64,000 nt of DNA, from NCBI RefSeq assembly GCF_018604545.1, contig NZ_CP075896.1, positions 1,922,001-1,986,000 of the forward strand, in the 5' to 3' direction. Below, piece after piece: positions 46,049-56,275 of the stretch; position 1 is the first letter of the stretch, and the number at the start of each line of letters is the position of its first letter. Position numbers and translations under genes: made by a program. Source of the stretch: Streptomyces koelreuteriae. Lineage in GTDB: Bacteria > Actinomycetota > Actinomycetes > Streptomycetales > Streptomycetaceae. Under the pieces are notes generated by a model. The model did not search any database, was not told the origin of the DNA, and saw nothing but the letters and a program-made list of their open reading frames with translations.

Positions 46049-47725
46049 TCACCCCTCCCCCTCCGTACCGTGGCCGGGCTGGACGCTTTCCTGCCCCGCG
46101 TCCCGGCAGGAGGCGGTTGCCCTCCGTGAGGCACGCGGACGGGTACCGCCCGCGCGCGCACTGCCGGGCCGCGCGGGCCCCGTCGTCGCACGCTCGGGGC
46201 GTGTGCCGGCTTCCGCGGCGCCGGCCGGGCGCGTGGTGCCTGCCGGCTTACGCTCGAGCGCGAGAGGCGTGCTCGTGTCGCGGCCGGTGCGGGTACGGCC
46301 GGAGGCGGTGTCGGCGGCACCGGTAGTACGGGAGCGGCGGCGACGGGAGGGCGCCGCCGCAGGCTTGGGTTCGGGGTCGGGCTGCGGCGCCACTGTCTCT
46401 TGCTCAACAGCTTCGGCGGCGGCGTGCGCACGGATCATGGCGTGGTCGACGACCGCTCGCCCACGGCCGTCGCGTTCCGCTCGCAGGCAGGAGCGGATCG
46501 ATTCCGGGTCGAGGCCTTCGTTGCAGGCCTGGTGCAGGAGACGGGCGAAGAGGTAGTCGGGATCCGCGCCCAGGGCCATGGCGAGGGCTTCCCTGGCCTC
46601 CAGCTCGTCGCCGGTGGACCAGGCGACCCAGCCGGCGAGAGTGAGCGGCGCGGCGGCGTGCTCGCCGTAGGGTCCGACGCAGCGGCGGGCCAGCGTCCGC
46701 CAGAGACGAAGGGCACGTGCGGCCTCGTCTCCCTCCATCCACTCGGCCGCGCGGTCGCGGGTCGCGCGGTCCTGGAGACCGAGGATCAACCGTGCGGCCT
46801 CGTCGTATCCGAGAAGTTCGTCGTCGCGGAGGTCGGCCAGGAGCATGCCGGAAACGGGCCTCGCCTTGGCGAAGCGGTCCAGGACCCTCCCGGCCAGTTC
46901 CAGCGTCTCATCGGCCACGGAGGCGCGGCCCACCTCGTCCAGGAGCCTCGGGACCAGCGCCATGCTGGCGGTGTCGAGAGCCGTCTCCTGTTCGAGGGCG
47001 GCGGCGTTCTCCCAGGGCAGCAGCCGGGCCCGCAGCTCCCTCAGCGTGCCGCGCACCTGGATCCCCGCGTAGGTGGCCGCGGCGGCCAGCACGGAGGTGC
47101 CGGGGAGGCCCATGGGTGCTCCCACCTGCGGGCAGCATGCCGCGTTGTCACAGCAGTACGACCAGTAGCGCCCCTCCGAGATGCACAGCGCCTCGACCAC
47201 CACCACGTCCCGGGAGCCGCACTCGACGCGCAGCCTCTGGGCCAGCGGCCTCAGCCGCTCCATGACCTGCTGCCCGGTCTCGCCCTTCCGCGGCTCCTGG
47301 CAGAGGAAGGCGACCATCGACTCGGGCCTGGCCCCTCGGCGCTCGCTGCCCGTCACCAGGCCGTGGGCCAGTTGTCCGGCCGCGGACGGCCAGTCGTCCG
47401 CGTTGGCGGGGATACCGAGCCGGGCCCGCCCTCCGAACCGTCCGCGGCCGTCCTTGTCGTGCAGGGCGACCAGGACGATGCTGTCCTCGGGGCGGTATCC
47501 GAGCAGATACGGCAGGGCGTCGGCCAGTTCGGCCGGGGTGCGCAGGGTGACCTGATGCTCGCCGCCGTGACCGTCGTGCGCGGGGCCGGGGACGTGCTGT
47601 CCGGCCGTTTCGCCCGCGTTCGGCTCCCGCTTCCGCTGCCCACCGTCCTTGCGGTTGCCCGGTGCGTCGGGCCCGGTGATGTCGCCGTTCTCGGGGGAGC
47701 CAGTCGCTTCGCTGTGGTTCGTCAT
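46049..47725 (-). CDS. DUF4192 family protein
   Basis: 558-aa actinobacterial protein. The DUF4192 domain spans ~55-440 ([40 protein letters not shown] with four cysteines), and the C-terminal ~120 residues are Arg/Pro/Thr-rich and disordered. Function unknown. The gene is divergent from recQ, and DUF4192 genes are often found near it. The ATG at 47725 has GGGAG at a rather long distance (11 nt). Confidence 0.87.
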   Translation of the reverse strand: MTNHSEATGSPENGDITGPDAPGNRKDGGQRKREPNAGETAGQHVPGPAHDGHGGEHQVTLRTPAELADALPYLLGYRPEDSIVLVALHDKDGRGRFGGRARLGIPANADDWPSAAGQLAHGLVTGSERRGARPESMVAFLCQEPRKGETGQQVMERLRPLAQRLRVECGSRDVVVVEALCISEGRYWSYCCDNAACCPQVGAPMGLPGTSVLAAAATYAGIQVRGTLRELRARLLPWENAAALEQETALDTASMALVPRLLDEVGRASVADETLELAGRVLDRFAKARPVSGMLLADLRDDELLGYDEAARLILGLQDRATRDRAAEWMEGDEAARALRLWRTLARRCVGPYGEHAAAPLTLAGWVAWSTGDELEAREALAMALGADPDYLFARLLHQACNEGLDPESIRSCLRAERDGRGRAVVDHAMIRAHAAAEAVEQETVAPQPDPEPKPAAAPSRRRRSRTTGAADTASGRTRTGRDTSTPLALERKPAGTTRPAGAAEAGTRPERATTGPARPGSARAGGTRPRASRRATASCRDAGQESVQPGHGTEGEG

Positions 47726-47868
47726 GCGGAGACGATCTCCCGGAATCCGCAGCTCCGGTTTGCCCTGTGGATAACTTCGATCAGGGGCACGTCACCCGGA
47801 GCCTTCCGGCTCTCGCTTCTCCCGGTGCACCGCTCCCGTTGTCACTGCCGTCCTGTTTCATGGGACGC

Positions 47869-50034
47869 ATGGAGCACACGAGCAACGCGGATCTACGGGC
47901 GGCGGCCGACACGGTCCTCGCCCGTCTCGTCGGGGACGTCTCGGGAGGTGCCCGGCTGCGCGAGGACCAGTGGCGGGCGATCGAGGCGCTGGTCGCCGAC
48001 AGACGACGTGCCCTGGTCGTCCAGCGCACGGGATGGGGCAAGTCCGCGGTCTACTTCGTGGCGACCTCGCTCCTGCGGGCGCGGGGCAGCGGCCCGACGG
48101 TGATCGTCTCCCCACTGCTCGCCCTCATGCGGAACCAGGTCGAGGCGGCGGCCCGAGCCGGCATCCACGCCCGGACCATCAACTCCTCGAACACCGAGGA
48201 GTGGGAGGCCGTCCAGGCCGAGATCGCCGCGGGAGAGGTGGACGTCCTGCTGGTCAGTCCGGAGCGGCTCAACAACCCGGACTTCCGGGATCAGGTGCTG
48301 CCCCGGCTCGCGGCCGCCACCGGGCTCCTGGTGGTGGACGAGGCCCACTGCATCTCCGACTGGGGCCACGACTTCCGGCCGGACTACCGCCGGCTGCGCA
48401 CCATGCTCGCCGACCTCCCGCCCGGTGTGCCGGTGCTCGCGACCACGGCCACGGCCAACGCGCGCGTGACGGCCGATGTCGCGGAGCAGCTCGGCACGGG
48501 CGGCAGCTCGGACGCCCTCGTGCTGCGGGGCCCACTGGACCGCGACAGCCTGAGTCTGAGCGTGCTGCGGCTGCCGGACGCCGCGCATCGGATGGCCTGG
48601 CTCGCCGAGCACCTCGACGAACTGCCGGGCTCAGGGATCATCTACACACTCACCGTGGCCGCCGCCGAGGAGGTCACCGCCTTCCTCCGGCAGCGCGGGC
48701 ACACGGTCTCCTCGTACACGGGCAAGACGGAGAACGCCGATCGCCAGCAGGCCGAGGAGGACCTGCTCGCCAACAAGGTGAAGGCGCTGGTCGCCACCTC
48801 TGCGCTTGGCATGGGCTTCGACAAGCCCGACCTGGGCTTCGTGGTGCACCTCGGCTCGCCCTCCTCCCCCATCGCCTACTACCAGCAGGTCGGCCGCGCG
48901 GGACGCGGTGTGGAGCACGCCGAGGTGCTCCTGCTCCCGGGGAAGGAGGACGAGGCGATCTGGAAGTACTTCGCGTCGCTCGCCTTCCCCTCGGAAGACC
49001 TGGTGCGCCGCACGCTCGATCTCCTCGCGCACGCGGAGAAGCCCTTGTCGCTGCCCGCCCTGGAACCCTTGGTGGAACTGCGCAGGTCCCGGCTGGAGAC
49101 CATGCTCAAGGTCCTCGACGTGGACGGCGCGGTCAAGCGGGTCAAGGGCGGTTGGATCTCCACCGGACAGCCTTGGACGTACGACGCCGAGCGGTACGCG
49201 TGGGTGGCGCGTCAGCGGGAGACCGAGCAGCAAGCCATGCGCGCGTACGCGTCGACGGCGGACTGCCGCATGGAGTTCCTGCAGCGCCAGCTCGACGACG
49301 AGGCCGCCAAGCCGTGCGGTCGCTGCGACAACTGCACGGGCCCGCGCTTCGTGGCGGAAACGTCAGAGGAGGCACTCGACGCCGCGCGCGTGGACCTGGG
49401 CCGGGCGGGAGTCGAGGTGGAGCCCCGCCGTATGTGGCCCACGGGGCTGCCGGCGATCGGGGTGGACCTCAAGGGCCGTATCCCGGCCGGCGAACAGGCC
49501 ACGTCGGGGCGGGCTTTGGGGCGTCTGTCGGACATCGGCTGGGGCAACCGGCTGCGGCCCCTGCTCGCACCCCAGGCCCCCGACGGGCCCGTTCCGGACG
49601 ACGTGGCGAAGGCCGTGGTGGGCGTGCTGGCCGACTGGGCCAAGGGCCCGGGTGGCTGGGCGGCCGGCGCGTCGGAGGCCCAGCCGCGCCCGGTCGGTGT
49701 CGTGACTCTGCCGTCCCGCACCCGCCCCGCGTTGATCCACTCTCTGGGGGCGCGCATCGCTGAAGTGGGTCGGCTCCCGCTGCTGGGTGCCATCGAGTAC
49801 ACCGGCGACGCGTACCCGAGCTCCCGGAGCAACAGCGCCCAGCGGCTGAAGGCACTCGACGGCGCTCTGACCGTGCCGCCCGCTCTCGCCTCCGCCCTGG
49901 CCGAGGCCCAGGGCCCGGTCCTCCTCGTGGACGACTACACGGAGACCGGGTGGACCCTCGCGGTCGCGGCCCGCATGCTCCGACGCTCCGGTGCGCAGGG
50001 GGTGTTGCCGCTCGTGCTGGCCTTGCAGGGCTGA
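47869..50034 (+). CDS. RecQ-family DNA helicase with phosphoribosyltransferase-like C-terminus
   Basis: 721-aa superfamily 2 helicase. Motif I is [11 protein letters not shown], motif [16 protein letters not shown], motif III TTATAN, motif [11 protein letters not shown]. The RecQ zinc site is a late C-rich segment, CRMEFLQRQ...CGRCDNC (about residues 465-485). The last ~110 residues have a PRPP-binding loop [13 protein letters not shown] of type I phosphoribosyltransferases (about 687), which is unusual for RecQ. It likely unwinds DNA in repair; the tail's role is unknown. Start ATG at 47869 is preferred; one three codons earlier is possible. Confidence 0.88.
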   Translation: MEHTSNADLRAAADTVLARLVGDVSGGARLREDQWRAIEALVADRRRALVVQRTGWGKSAVYFVATSLLRARGSGPTVIVSPLLALMRNQVEAAARAGIHARTINSSNTEEWEAVQAEIAAGEVDVLLVSPERLNNPDFRDQVLPRLAAATGLLVVDEAHCISDWGHDFRPDYRRLRTMLADLPPGVPVLATTATANARVTADVAEQLGTGGSSDALVLRGPLDRDSLSLSVLRLPDAAHRMAWLAEHLDELPGSGIIYTLTVAAAEEVTAFLRQRGHTVSSYTGKTENADRQQAEEDLLANKVKALVATSALGMGFDKPDLGFVVHLGSPSSPIAYYQQVGRAGRGVEHAEVLLLPGKEDEAIWKYFASLAFPSEDLVRRTLDLLAHAEKPLSLPALEPLVELRRSRLETMLKVLDVDGAVKRVKGGWISTGQPWTYDAERYAWVARQRETEQQAMRAYASTADCRMEFLQRQLDDEAAKPCGRCDNCTGPRFVAETSEEALDAARVDLGRAGVEVEPRRMWPTGLPAIGVDLKGRIPAGEQATSGRALGRLSDIGWGNRLRPLLAPQAPDGPVPDDVAKAVVGVLADWAKGPGGWAAGASEAQPRPVGVVTLPSRTRPALIHSLGARIAEVGRLPLLGAIEYTGDAYPSSRSNSAQRLKALDGALTVPPALASALAEAQGPVLLVDDYTETGWTLAVAARMLRRSGAQGVLPLVLALQG

Positions 50035-50379
50035 CGACCGAGCCTCCGGTGCAAGGTGTCCACCCCGGAGTACTGGGCACCCGTGACCTGACCACCCGCG
50101 CACGCCTCTGGACGCCGCGCACCCTCGTGGCGTACGAACGTGTCGTGCTCGAACGCCCCATGGGTGGCCCGGCGGCGCACTGGGTAGGGATATTAGCCGC
50201 GCATCATCTGATAACGGTCGGCGGCCTCAATTGCTCGTTGCCGCATCCAAGTTCGACAGGAAGAATTGAAGTCCGCTCCCGCACGGCGCGCCCGCCGATC
50301 CGGTAGGGCTTCGCTGCGGTGCGCGCTCCCAGGAATCCGACCTCGCCCGCAGTGTGGGCGCGTAGCCGAAGGGAGGACC
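50035..50379. other. Intergenic region after recQ
   Basis: About 345 bp with no gene. An AT-rich patch (gggatattagcc; cctcaattgctcg) near 50185-50235 may be promoter DNA of the next gene. Nothing else stands out. Confidence 0.35.
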
Positions 50380-50994
50380 GTGACCTTCGGATTCGCTCCG
50401 GCCTCGGCAGCGGCGTCGTCGTCCGCCGCTTCCGCCAACCGCTTGCTCGAACCCGCGGAATGGGCCGCCGCCGGGATCCCACTGTTGCGCGACCCCCGTG
50501 AGGTCGTCAGCGGACTGCATGCCCGGCACCACCCGCAGCCGGCGACGGCTGTCGTCGCCGTGCTCGACCAGGACGAGCGGCTGCGGGCGAGCGCCTCGTT
50601 CGTACGCCGCCCGGCCCCGGCCGACGGCTGGATGTTCCGCAACGTGCTGCTCGCACAGCTGCGCCGGGTCATCCCGCACGATCTGCGGCGCCGCACTCCG
50701 GTGCGGACCGCGGTGCTGCTCTACTGCCGTGAGGGCGACGCGCGTTGGACGGAGGAGGACGGCGCGTGGATGTGGGGTCTGCGCGACGCGTGCACCCTGC
50801 ACGGGCTGCGCTGCGGGGCGTACATCACGCTGACGCGTGACGGCTGGCAGGTCCTCGGCGAAGGCCGGGGCGGACGCCGCCCTCACTCGGCCTCGGCACC
50901 GGAGCCGTTCGCCACGTCCGAGGCGGCGCCACCGCTGCCGCGCACCGGTGGCGCCGCCTCGGAGGTCCTGCGCCGCGCGGCGGCGGCCCGCTGA
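50380..50994 (+). CDS. Conserved hypothetical protein (204 aa)
   Basis: Starts at GTG with GGGAGGA immediately upstream (VTFGFAPASAAASSS). Residues ~30-165 look like a compact alpha/beta domain (PREVVSGLHARHHPQPATAV; RTPVRTAVLLYCREGDARWT). The C-terminal ~40 residues are Ala/Pro-rich and likely disordered. I do not recognise the family; it is conserved next to rnhB in streptomycetes as I recall. Convergent with the 209-aa gene, with a perfect palindrome between. Confidence 0.75.
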   Translation: MTFGFAPASAAASSSAASANRLLEPAEWAAAGIPLLRDPREVVSGLHARHHPQPATAVVAVLDQDERLRASASFVRRPAPADGWMFRNVLLAQLRRVIPHDLRRRTPVRTAVLLYCREGDARWTEEDGAWMWGLRDACTLHGLRCGAYITLTRDGWQVLGEGRGGRRPHSASAPEPFATSEAAPPLPRTGGAASEVLRRAAAAR

Positions 50995-51194
50995 AGCCCA
51001 CTGGCCAGACCATCCCGCACGGGTGTTGTGCCGTGCCCTCAAGGCACGGCAATACGAGCCCGCGTGACGACCCGCGCAGGGCCGCAGGACGCCTTCGCCA
51101 ACCGGACAAGGCCCCTACGCAGCAACGGCGTTCAGTTCTCCGGGCATGCAGAAACGCCCACCGTGCGGAGCCGCCGTAGCGGCGCCTGAGGCCC

Positions 51195-51220
51195 TCCTCA
51201 GCGTCCGGCCGGACGCTGAG
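51195..51220. terminator. Bidirectional terminator palindrome
   Basis: A 26-bp perfect palindrome made of 13-nt arms cctcagcgtccgg / ccggacgctgagg, between convergent stops at 50994 and 51228. The RNA stem would close over a 4-nt loop. Confidence 0.85.
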
Positions 51221-51227
51221 GAACGGC

Positions 51228-51857
51228 TCAGACGCCCGCGCCCAGCACCGAGTTGATCTGCTGCGGGTCACCGCAGACGATCAGCAGGGTGTTGGCCCGG
51301 GAGTGGGCCAGGGCCAGGGCGCTCGCGGCTACGGCCTCGGAACCGCCGTTGACGGCGACCACGACCACCGGACGCGACGCGGCGCGGGCCGCGATGGTGG
51401 CGTCCGTGTAGAAGACGTCGTCACTGGCGTCGTGCTGGGCCCAGTAGGAGGTCTCGCCGAAGGACAGCTCGTGGGTGGCCCACGGGTGCTGTTCGCCGGT
51501 CGTGATCACCAGGACGTCGCTGGGGGCGCGACCGGAGTCCAGCAGCAGGTCCACGGCCTCCTCGGCCGCGTCGAGCGCGCCCTGTGCGGAAGCCGGGATC
51601 AGCTGGATCTGCGGGGCGGCCGGAGCGGCGGCACCGGCGGCGGGCCCGGACGGGCCGGGCTTGGCGGCTGCGTCACGCGGCGCACGTTGCACGGGCGGCG
51701 CGGGCCGGAGAGGGCCTGGACGACCGGGACGCGACGGGGCCGCGGGACGGGGGCCGGGTACGGGACGGGGGGTCGGCGCGGTGCGGCCGCTGGCCGGAGT
51801 GGCGCGGGGACCCTGGGCACTCTCGTGAATCTGAGGCTCCTCGGGAATGAGAGGCAT
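51228..51857 (-). CDS. Hypothetical protein with proline-rich N-terminus (209 aa)
   Basis: Residues 1-85 are Pro/Ala/Gly/Arg-rich and disordered. Residues ~88-205 form an alpha/beta domain (AAEEAVDLLLDSGRAPSDVL; VVVVAVNGGSEAVAASALAL; LLIVCGDPQQINSVLGAG) that resembles an ATP- or helicase-associated Rossmann-like fold, without a clear Walker motif. Function unknown. The ATG at 51857 (MPLIPEEPQ) has no Shine-Dalgarno and follows an AT-rich palindrome; upstream in-frame starts are possible. It lies 68 nt downstream of rnhB. Confidence 0.7.
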   Translation of the reverse strand: MPLIPEEPQIHESAQGPRATPASGRTAPTPRPVPGPRPAAPSRPGRPGPLRPAPPVQRAPRDAAAKPGPSGPAAGAAAPAAPQIQLIPASAQGALDAAEEAVDLLLDSGRAPSDVLVITTGEQHPWATHELSFGETSYWAQHDASDDVFYTDATIAARAASRPVVVVAVNGGSEAVAASALALAHSRANTLLIVCGDPQQINSVLGAGV

Positions 51858-51860
51858 GAG

Positions 51861-51874
51861 TTGATATTTATCAA
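51861..51874. promoter_or_regulatory. AT-rich palindrome before the 209-aa gene
   Basis: ttgata-tt-tatcaa, a perfect 6-bp inverted repeat directly upstream of the minus-strand start codon. It contains a -10-like TAAATA on that strand; candidate operator or promoter core. Confidence 0.45.
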
Positions 51875-51925
51875 ACGCTGGTACGGCCCGCGTCGGCGGG
51901 TGGCGCATGAGTGCGAACGAAACCG

Positions 51926-52627
51926 TCAGAAATCGAAGCCGAGCTGACCCTCGATTTCCGGAACACTTCCGTCCGCCCAGCTGCGGACCTTCTTGAGGTG
52001 CCGCCACTGGGGCAGCGCATCAAGATACGCCCATGACAACCGGTGGTAGGGGGTGGGGCCCCGCTCCGCCAGTGCGGCCTTGTGCACGGGGGATGGATAC
52101 CCGGCGTTGTCCGCAAAACCGAAGTCTGCATGGTCGATACCCAGTTCGGCCATCATTTTGTCGCGCTGAACCTTGGCGATCACCGAGGCCGCGGCCACCG
52201 CCACGCAGGACTGGTCGCCCTTGATCACCGTACGGACCCGCCAAGGCGCACCGAGATAGTCATGCTTGCCATCCAGGATGACCGCGTCCGGGCGGACCGG
52301 CAGGCCATCCAGCGCACGCCCCGCAGCGAGGCGCAGCGCGGCCGTCATCCCCAGTTCGTCTATCTCCTCCGGGGAGGCATGACCCAGGGCGTACGACGTC
52401 ACCCACGTCCGCAGCGTCTCGGCGAGTTGGGTGCGTCGCTTGATGGTGAGCAGCTTCGAGTCCGTGAGACCCTCGGGCGGCCGGCGCAGTCCGGTGATCG
52501 CAGCGCAGACGGTGACCGGGCCGGCCCACGCGCCGCGCCCCACCTCGTCGACACCTGCAACGATCTTCGCTCCGGTCGTGGCTCGAAGGGAGCGCTCGAC
52601 GGTGTGAGTAGGTGGTTCGTACGGCAT
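51926..52627 (-). CDS. rnhB: Ribonuclease HII
   Basis: 233-aa endonuclease that cuts RNA in RNA-DNA hybrids and removes misincorporated ribonucleotides. The catalytic acidic residues are in [12 protein letters not shown] (DExGRG motif, about residue 27), a later Asp in [11 protein letters not shown] (about 118) and [18 protein letters not shown] (about 140). ATG at 52627 with AGGGG just upstream. Likely separate from the TetR gene 82 nt downstream. Confidence 0.95.
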   Translation of the reverse strand: MPYEPPTHTVERSLRATTGAKIVAGVDEVGRGAWAGPVTVCAAITGLRRPPEGLTDSKLLTIKRRTQLAETLRTWVTSYALGHASPEEIDELGMTAALRLAAGRALDGLPVRPDAVILDGKHDYLGAPWRVRTVIKGDQSCVAVAAASVIAKVQRDKMMAELGIDHADFGFADNAGYPSPVHKAALAERGPTPYHRLSWAYLDALPQWRHLKKVRSWADGSVPEIEGQLGFDF

Positions 52628-52709
52628 GGCGCCCCTAGGTTACGCCGCCCGGAAGCGCCCGCGACACCCCGGCCCACCCTGGCGGCGTCACACCCCTCGC
52701 GAGCCCCTG

Positions 52710-53330
52710 TCAGGAGCCGCCCGGCCGCAGCAGCGGAACCATCAACTCGTCGATCATCTCCTCGATTTCATGATCCTGCCATTCGCAGCCGCACATCTTG
52801 GAGCGATACATCATCATCGCCGGGATGGCATCGAAGACATAGCCGTTCGCGGCATCGGGACGCACCTCTCCACGCCGCATCCCGCGCTCGATGACCTCTC
52901 GCAGCATCTTGATGGTGGGCTCCACGACCCCGTCGAAGATCACGGCATGAAACCGCTCGGCCTGCGTCGTGTCGCATTCGTGAATCACCGAGCGAAGCGC
53001 GACGCCAGGACGGGAGAACATCGCGTCCCGGGCTCGCAGACACAGCACCAAGAGATCCTCGCGCACCCCACCCTCGTCGGGCGCCTCGTCGAAATGCGGC
53101 AGACCGGCACGCAGAGCGTCGGCGACAAGATCCTCCTTCGACGGCCAGCGTCGGTAGACCGCGGCCTTGCCGGTCTGGGCTCCGGCGGCGACGCCCTCCA
53201 TCGTCAGGCCGTTCCAGCCGACGGTGCTGAGTTGATCCAAGGCGGCGTCGAGGATCGCGCGCTCGAGCACGGCGCCGCGGCGGCGGGCGGCTGTCTGAGC
53301 GGGGGCATCCACCCAGCTCGGGGTAACCAT
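52710..53330 (-). CDS. TetR family repressor of the adjacent efflux gene
   Basis: 206-aa regulator. The N-terminal HTH (~20-65) reads ILDAALDQLSTVGWNGLTME and GAQTGKAAVYRRWPSKEDL. The C-terminal domain (~75-200) is the ligand pocket with a rare Met- and Cys-rich end (AMMMYRSKMCGCEW). Divergent from the DHA2-type MFS gene; twin 20-bp palindromes between them are the likely binding sites. Expected to respond to the drug or metabolite exported. Confidence 0.93.
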   Translation of the reverse strand: MVTPSWVDAPAQTAARRRGAVLERAILDAALDQLSTVGWNGLTMEGVAAGAQTGKAAVYRRWPSKEDLVADALRAGLPHFDEAPDEGGVREDLLVLCLRARDAMFSRPGVALRSVIHECDTTQAERFHAVIFDGVVEPTIKMLREVIERGMRRGEVRPDAANGYVFDAIPAMMMYRSKMCGCEWQDHEIEEMIDELMVPLLRPGGS

Positions 53331-53426
53331 CTGACTCTCTCCAACGACCAGAGAAGCGGGGATTTCGGGGATATGGGGGCGTGCCGGACGGCGGCAGAGG
53401 GGGACATGCCGAACAACAACGCCGCG

Positions 53427-53494
53427 AGTGAACGCTTGCGTTCACTGTCGGGGACTCACTACCGTTGACGCGGCAGTGAACGCGAGCGTTCACT
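53427..53494. promoter_or_regulatory. Twin TetR operators and promoter for the efflux gene
   Basis: Two 20-bp palindromes with identical arms agtgaacgc / gcgttcact: 53427-53446 (centre tt) and 53475-53494 (centre ga), 48 bp centre to centre. The second covers the spacer and -10 of a promoter with -35 ttgacg at 53465-53470. Binding would block both divergent genes. Confidence 0.85.
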
Positions 53495-53517
53495 AACGCA
53501 CTCGTGGGGGACCCATA

Positions 53518-55065
53518 GTGACAACCTCTCCATTGCTCCAGGACCAGAAGCCAGGTGCGGCCCGCCGGGAAGGACACCCCGGCATCGCACTCACCGTCAT
53601 CGCGGCCTGCCAACTCATGGTGGTACTCGACGCGACGATTGTGAACATCGCGCTCCCGCACATTCAAGACGCGCTCAAGTTCAGCACCACCGACCTCACC
53701 TGGGTCGTCAGCTCTTACACACTCACCTTCGGCGGTCTGCTGCTCCTCGGCGGCCGCGCCGGTGACATCCTCGGCCGCCGCCGGGTCTTCATGACCGGCA
53801 TCCTGCTGTTCACCCTCGCCTCGCTGCTCGGCGGGCTCGCCCAGGAGCCCTGGCAGTTGCTCGCCGCACGGGTCCTGCAGGGCGTGGGGGGCGCCATCGC
53901 GTCGCCCACCTCGCTGGCACTCATCACCACCACGTTCCCCGAGGGCCCGGAGCGCAACCGGGCCTTCGGAGTCTTCGCCGCCGTGTCCGCCGGCGGTGGC
54001 GCCATCGGCCTCCTCGCCGGCGGCATGCTCACCGAGTGGCTCGACTGGCGCTGGGTGCTCTTCGTGAACGTGCCGATCGGAGTGCTGATCGCCGTACTCA
54101 CACCGCTCTACATCAGCGAGTCCGACCGGCACACCGGCCGGTTCGACATCGCGGGTGCGGTGACCTCGACCACGGGCATGGCGTCCCTCGTCTACGGCTT
54201 CATCCGGGCGGCTGACGAGGGGTGGCGGGACAGCCTCACCATCGGGTCCTTCGGCGCCGCGGTGGTCCTGCTCCTGGCCTTCGGGATCATCGAGTCCCGG
54301 GCCAAGGAACCGATCACCCCGCTGCGGATGTTCGCCGACCGCAACCGCTCGGGCACCTACGTCATCATGCTGAGCCTGGCCGCGGCGATGTTCGGCATGT
54401 TCTTCTACATCGTGCTGTTCGTGCAGAACGTGCTCGGCTACAGCCCGATCGAAGCGGGGCTCGCCTTCCTGCCCGTGACGGTCGTGATCGCGCTCGGCGC
54501 GGGTCTCTCGCAGCGGTTCCTGCCCGTGCTGGGCCCCAAGCCGTTCATGATCGCCGGCTCGACGCTCGCGATGATCGGACTGGCCTGGCAGGCGCTCATC
54601 AGCTCCGACAGTTCCTACGCGAGCGGGGTCCTCGGTCCGATGCTGGTGTTCGGCTTCGGCATGGGGCTGAACTTCGTGACGCTCACGCTCACCGCCGTCT
54701 CCGGTGTCGCCCCGCACGAGGCGGGCGCCGCGTCCGGGCTGCTCAACACGACGCAGCAGGTGGGCGGATCGCTGGGCCTGGCCATCCTGACGACGGTCTT
54801 CGGCACGGCGACCCGGGACGAGGCGGAGAAGCAGCTTCCGCAGTTCATGGCCGAGGGCTCCGCGGAGCAGAAGGCGGAGTTCGCCCGTACACAGCAACTG
54901 CCCGCCCCGTGGGGGCACGAGGTGTTGGCGCAGGGCATCTCGACGGCCTTCATCCCGGCGGCGGCGATGGCCGCCCTCGCCCTGGTCACGGCCTGGCTGG
55001 TGATCCGGGTCCGCAAGAGCGACCTGGAGGCACTCGCCGGGTCGGCCGGACCGGGACTCGGCTGA
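53518..55065 (+). CDS. MFS drug efflux transporter (EmrB/QacA, DHA2 type)
   Basis: 515-aa membrane protein with 14 predicted helices. Signature motifs: VLDATIVNIALPHIQ in helix 1, the motif-A loop GGRAGDILGRRRVF, and motif C LAGGMLTEWLDWRWVLFVNVPIG. Pumps hydrophobic compounds outward with protons; substrate unknown. GTG start with GGGGGA 8 nt upstream. Controlled by the divergent TetR gene. About 290 bp after its stop contain no gene. Confidence 0.93.
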   Translation: MTTSPLLQDQKPGAARREGHPGIALTVIAACQLMVVLDATIVNIALPHIQDALKFSTTDLTWVVSSYTLTFGGLLLLGGRAGDILGRRRVFMTGILLFTLASLLGGLAQEPWQLLAARVLQGVGGAIASPTSLALITTTFPEGPERNRAFGVFAAVSAGGGAIGLLAGGMLTEWLDWRWVLFVNVPIGVLIAVLTPLYISESDRHTGRFDIAGAVTSTTGMASLVYGFIRAADEGWRDSLTIGSFGAAVVLLLAFGIIESRAKEPITPLRMFADRNRSGTYVIMLSLAAAMFGMFFYIVLFVQNVLGYSPIEAGLAFLPVTVVIALGAGLSQRFLPVLGPKPFMIAGSTLAMIGLAWQALISSDSSYASGVLGPMLVFGFGMGLNFVTLTLTAVSGVAPHEAGAASGLLNTTQQVGGSLGLAILTTVFGTATRDEAEKQLPQFMAEGSAEQKAEFARTQQLPAPWGHEVLAQGISTAFIPAAAMAALALVTAWLVIRVRKSDLEALAGSAGPGLG

Positions 55066-55357
55066 CACGACAGCACCACGAGCCGGCCTCGGCGGCTCGC
55101 CGACAGGCGTGCGACATGCCTGGCGGCGGCTGTCGGGCCGGTTGGGGACCCGGTTACTCCCTGGACGGCACACAAGAGCGCCCCACCAGTGGATCAGAAC
55201 CGCGAGCAGGACTGCCATGTTCACCCCCCATCGCTCCACTCCGGTGCCTGCGCGCCCTGCTGGCTCGCACAGCGGATGTCACGACAACGAGCGGCCGATT
55301 ACGGAGAGTTCCCGGGGTGTACGGAGAGTTTCCGAAGAGACGCAAGAGGCATTACCG

Positions 55358-56263
55358 CTAGACCGACGCGGGCACCCACTCCGGAAGCGGTTCCGTCCGC
55401 TCCACCCACTCGGCGGGCGGTGCCCCTGCCTTGCCCGCGGCGATCACGCCGCCGACGATGGCGCAGGTGGTGTCGACATCCCCGCCGACCTGCGCGGTCG
55501 TCCAGAACGCCTGCTCGTAGTCACCGAGGCTCCTCGCCGCCGACCAGAGGGCGAAAGGCACGGTGTCGTGGGCGGTCGTGCGTCGGCCGCACCCCAGTAC
55601 CGCCGCCACCGTGGCCGGGTCGCCGTAGTCGAGCATGTCCCGGGCCCGGCGCAGCCCCGCGCCCACGGCACTCTTCGGCACCAGGTCGATGACCCCGTCG
55701 AGGAGGGCCTCGGCGCCGGGCGGCCCGTCGGGGTCGGCCGCGAAGGCGGCGGCCGCGGCGACGGCCATCGCGCCGACGACCGCCTCACGGTGCTGGTGGG
55801 TGGTGTAGGCCGAGATCTCCGCCTGGTGGGTCGCCTGCTCCGGGTCACCCGCGTACCAGGCGCCCAGCGGGGCGATCCGCATCGCGGCGCCGTTGCCCCA
55901 GGACCCCTGGCCGTTGAAGAGCGCGGCGGCGAGTTCGCGCCAGTCCCCGCCCTCCCGGACGAGTCGCAGCAGGCGGTTGACCGCGGGGCCGTAGCCGCGG
56001 TCGAAGTCGTGGTGCTCGGCGAAGGAACGGGCCAGGGCGTCCTGGTCGACGCGGTGGTGGGCGGCCAGGACGGCGACGACGGAACCGGCCATCTCCGTGT
56101 CGTCGGTCCACTGCCAGGGCCCGGACGGCACCTCGCGGCGCTTCAGCAGGGGGTAGTTCACCGGCACGAAGTACTGGGAACCCAGGGCGTCACCGACGGA
56201 CAGTCCGCGCAGGCTGGCCAGGGCGCGGTCCAGGCGCCCTTCGGGGGAGGAGTCAGCGGTCAT
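55358..56263 (-). CDS. ADP-ribosylglycohydrolase family protein
   Basis: 301-aa dimetal hydrolase that removes ADP-ribose from proteins or small molecules. The metal ligands are in QWTDDTEMAGS (about residue 53) and VGGDVDTTCAIVGGV (about residue 265), both diagnostic of the DraG/ADPRH fold. The N-terminus RALASLRGLSVGDALGSQYF is also typical. The histidine phosphatase stop is 12 nt upstream of its start, so the two form an operon on the minus strand. Confidence 0.92.
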   Translation of the reverse strand: MTADSSPEGRLDRALASLRGLSVGDALGSQYFVPVNYPLLKRREVPSGPWQWTDDTEMAGSVVAVLAAHHRVDQDALARSFAEHHDFDRGYGPAVNRLLRLVREGGDWRELAAALFNGQGSWGNGAAMRIAPLGAWYAGDPEQATHQAEISAYTTHQHREAVVGAMAVAAAAAFAADPDGPPGAEALLDGVIDLVPKSAVGAGLRRARDMLDYGDPATVAAVLGCGRRTTAHDTVPFALWSAARSLGDYEQAFWTTAQVGGDVDTTCAIVGGVIAAGKAGAPPAEWVERTEPLPEWVPASV

Positions 56264-56275
56264 CGCCCTGCCACT

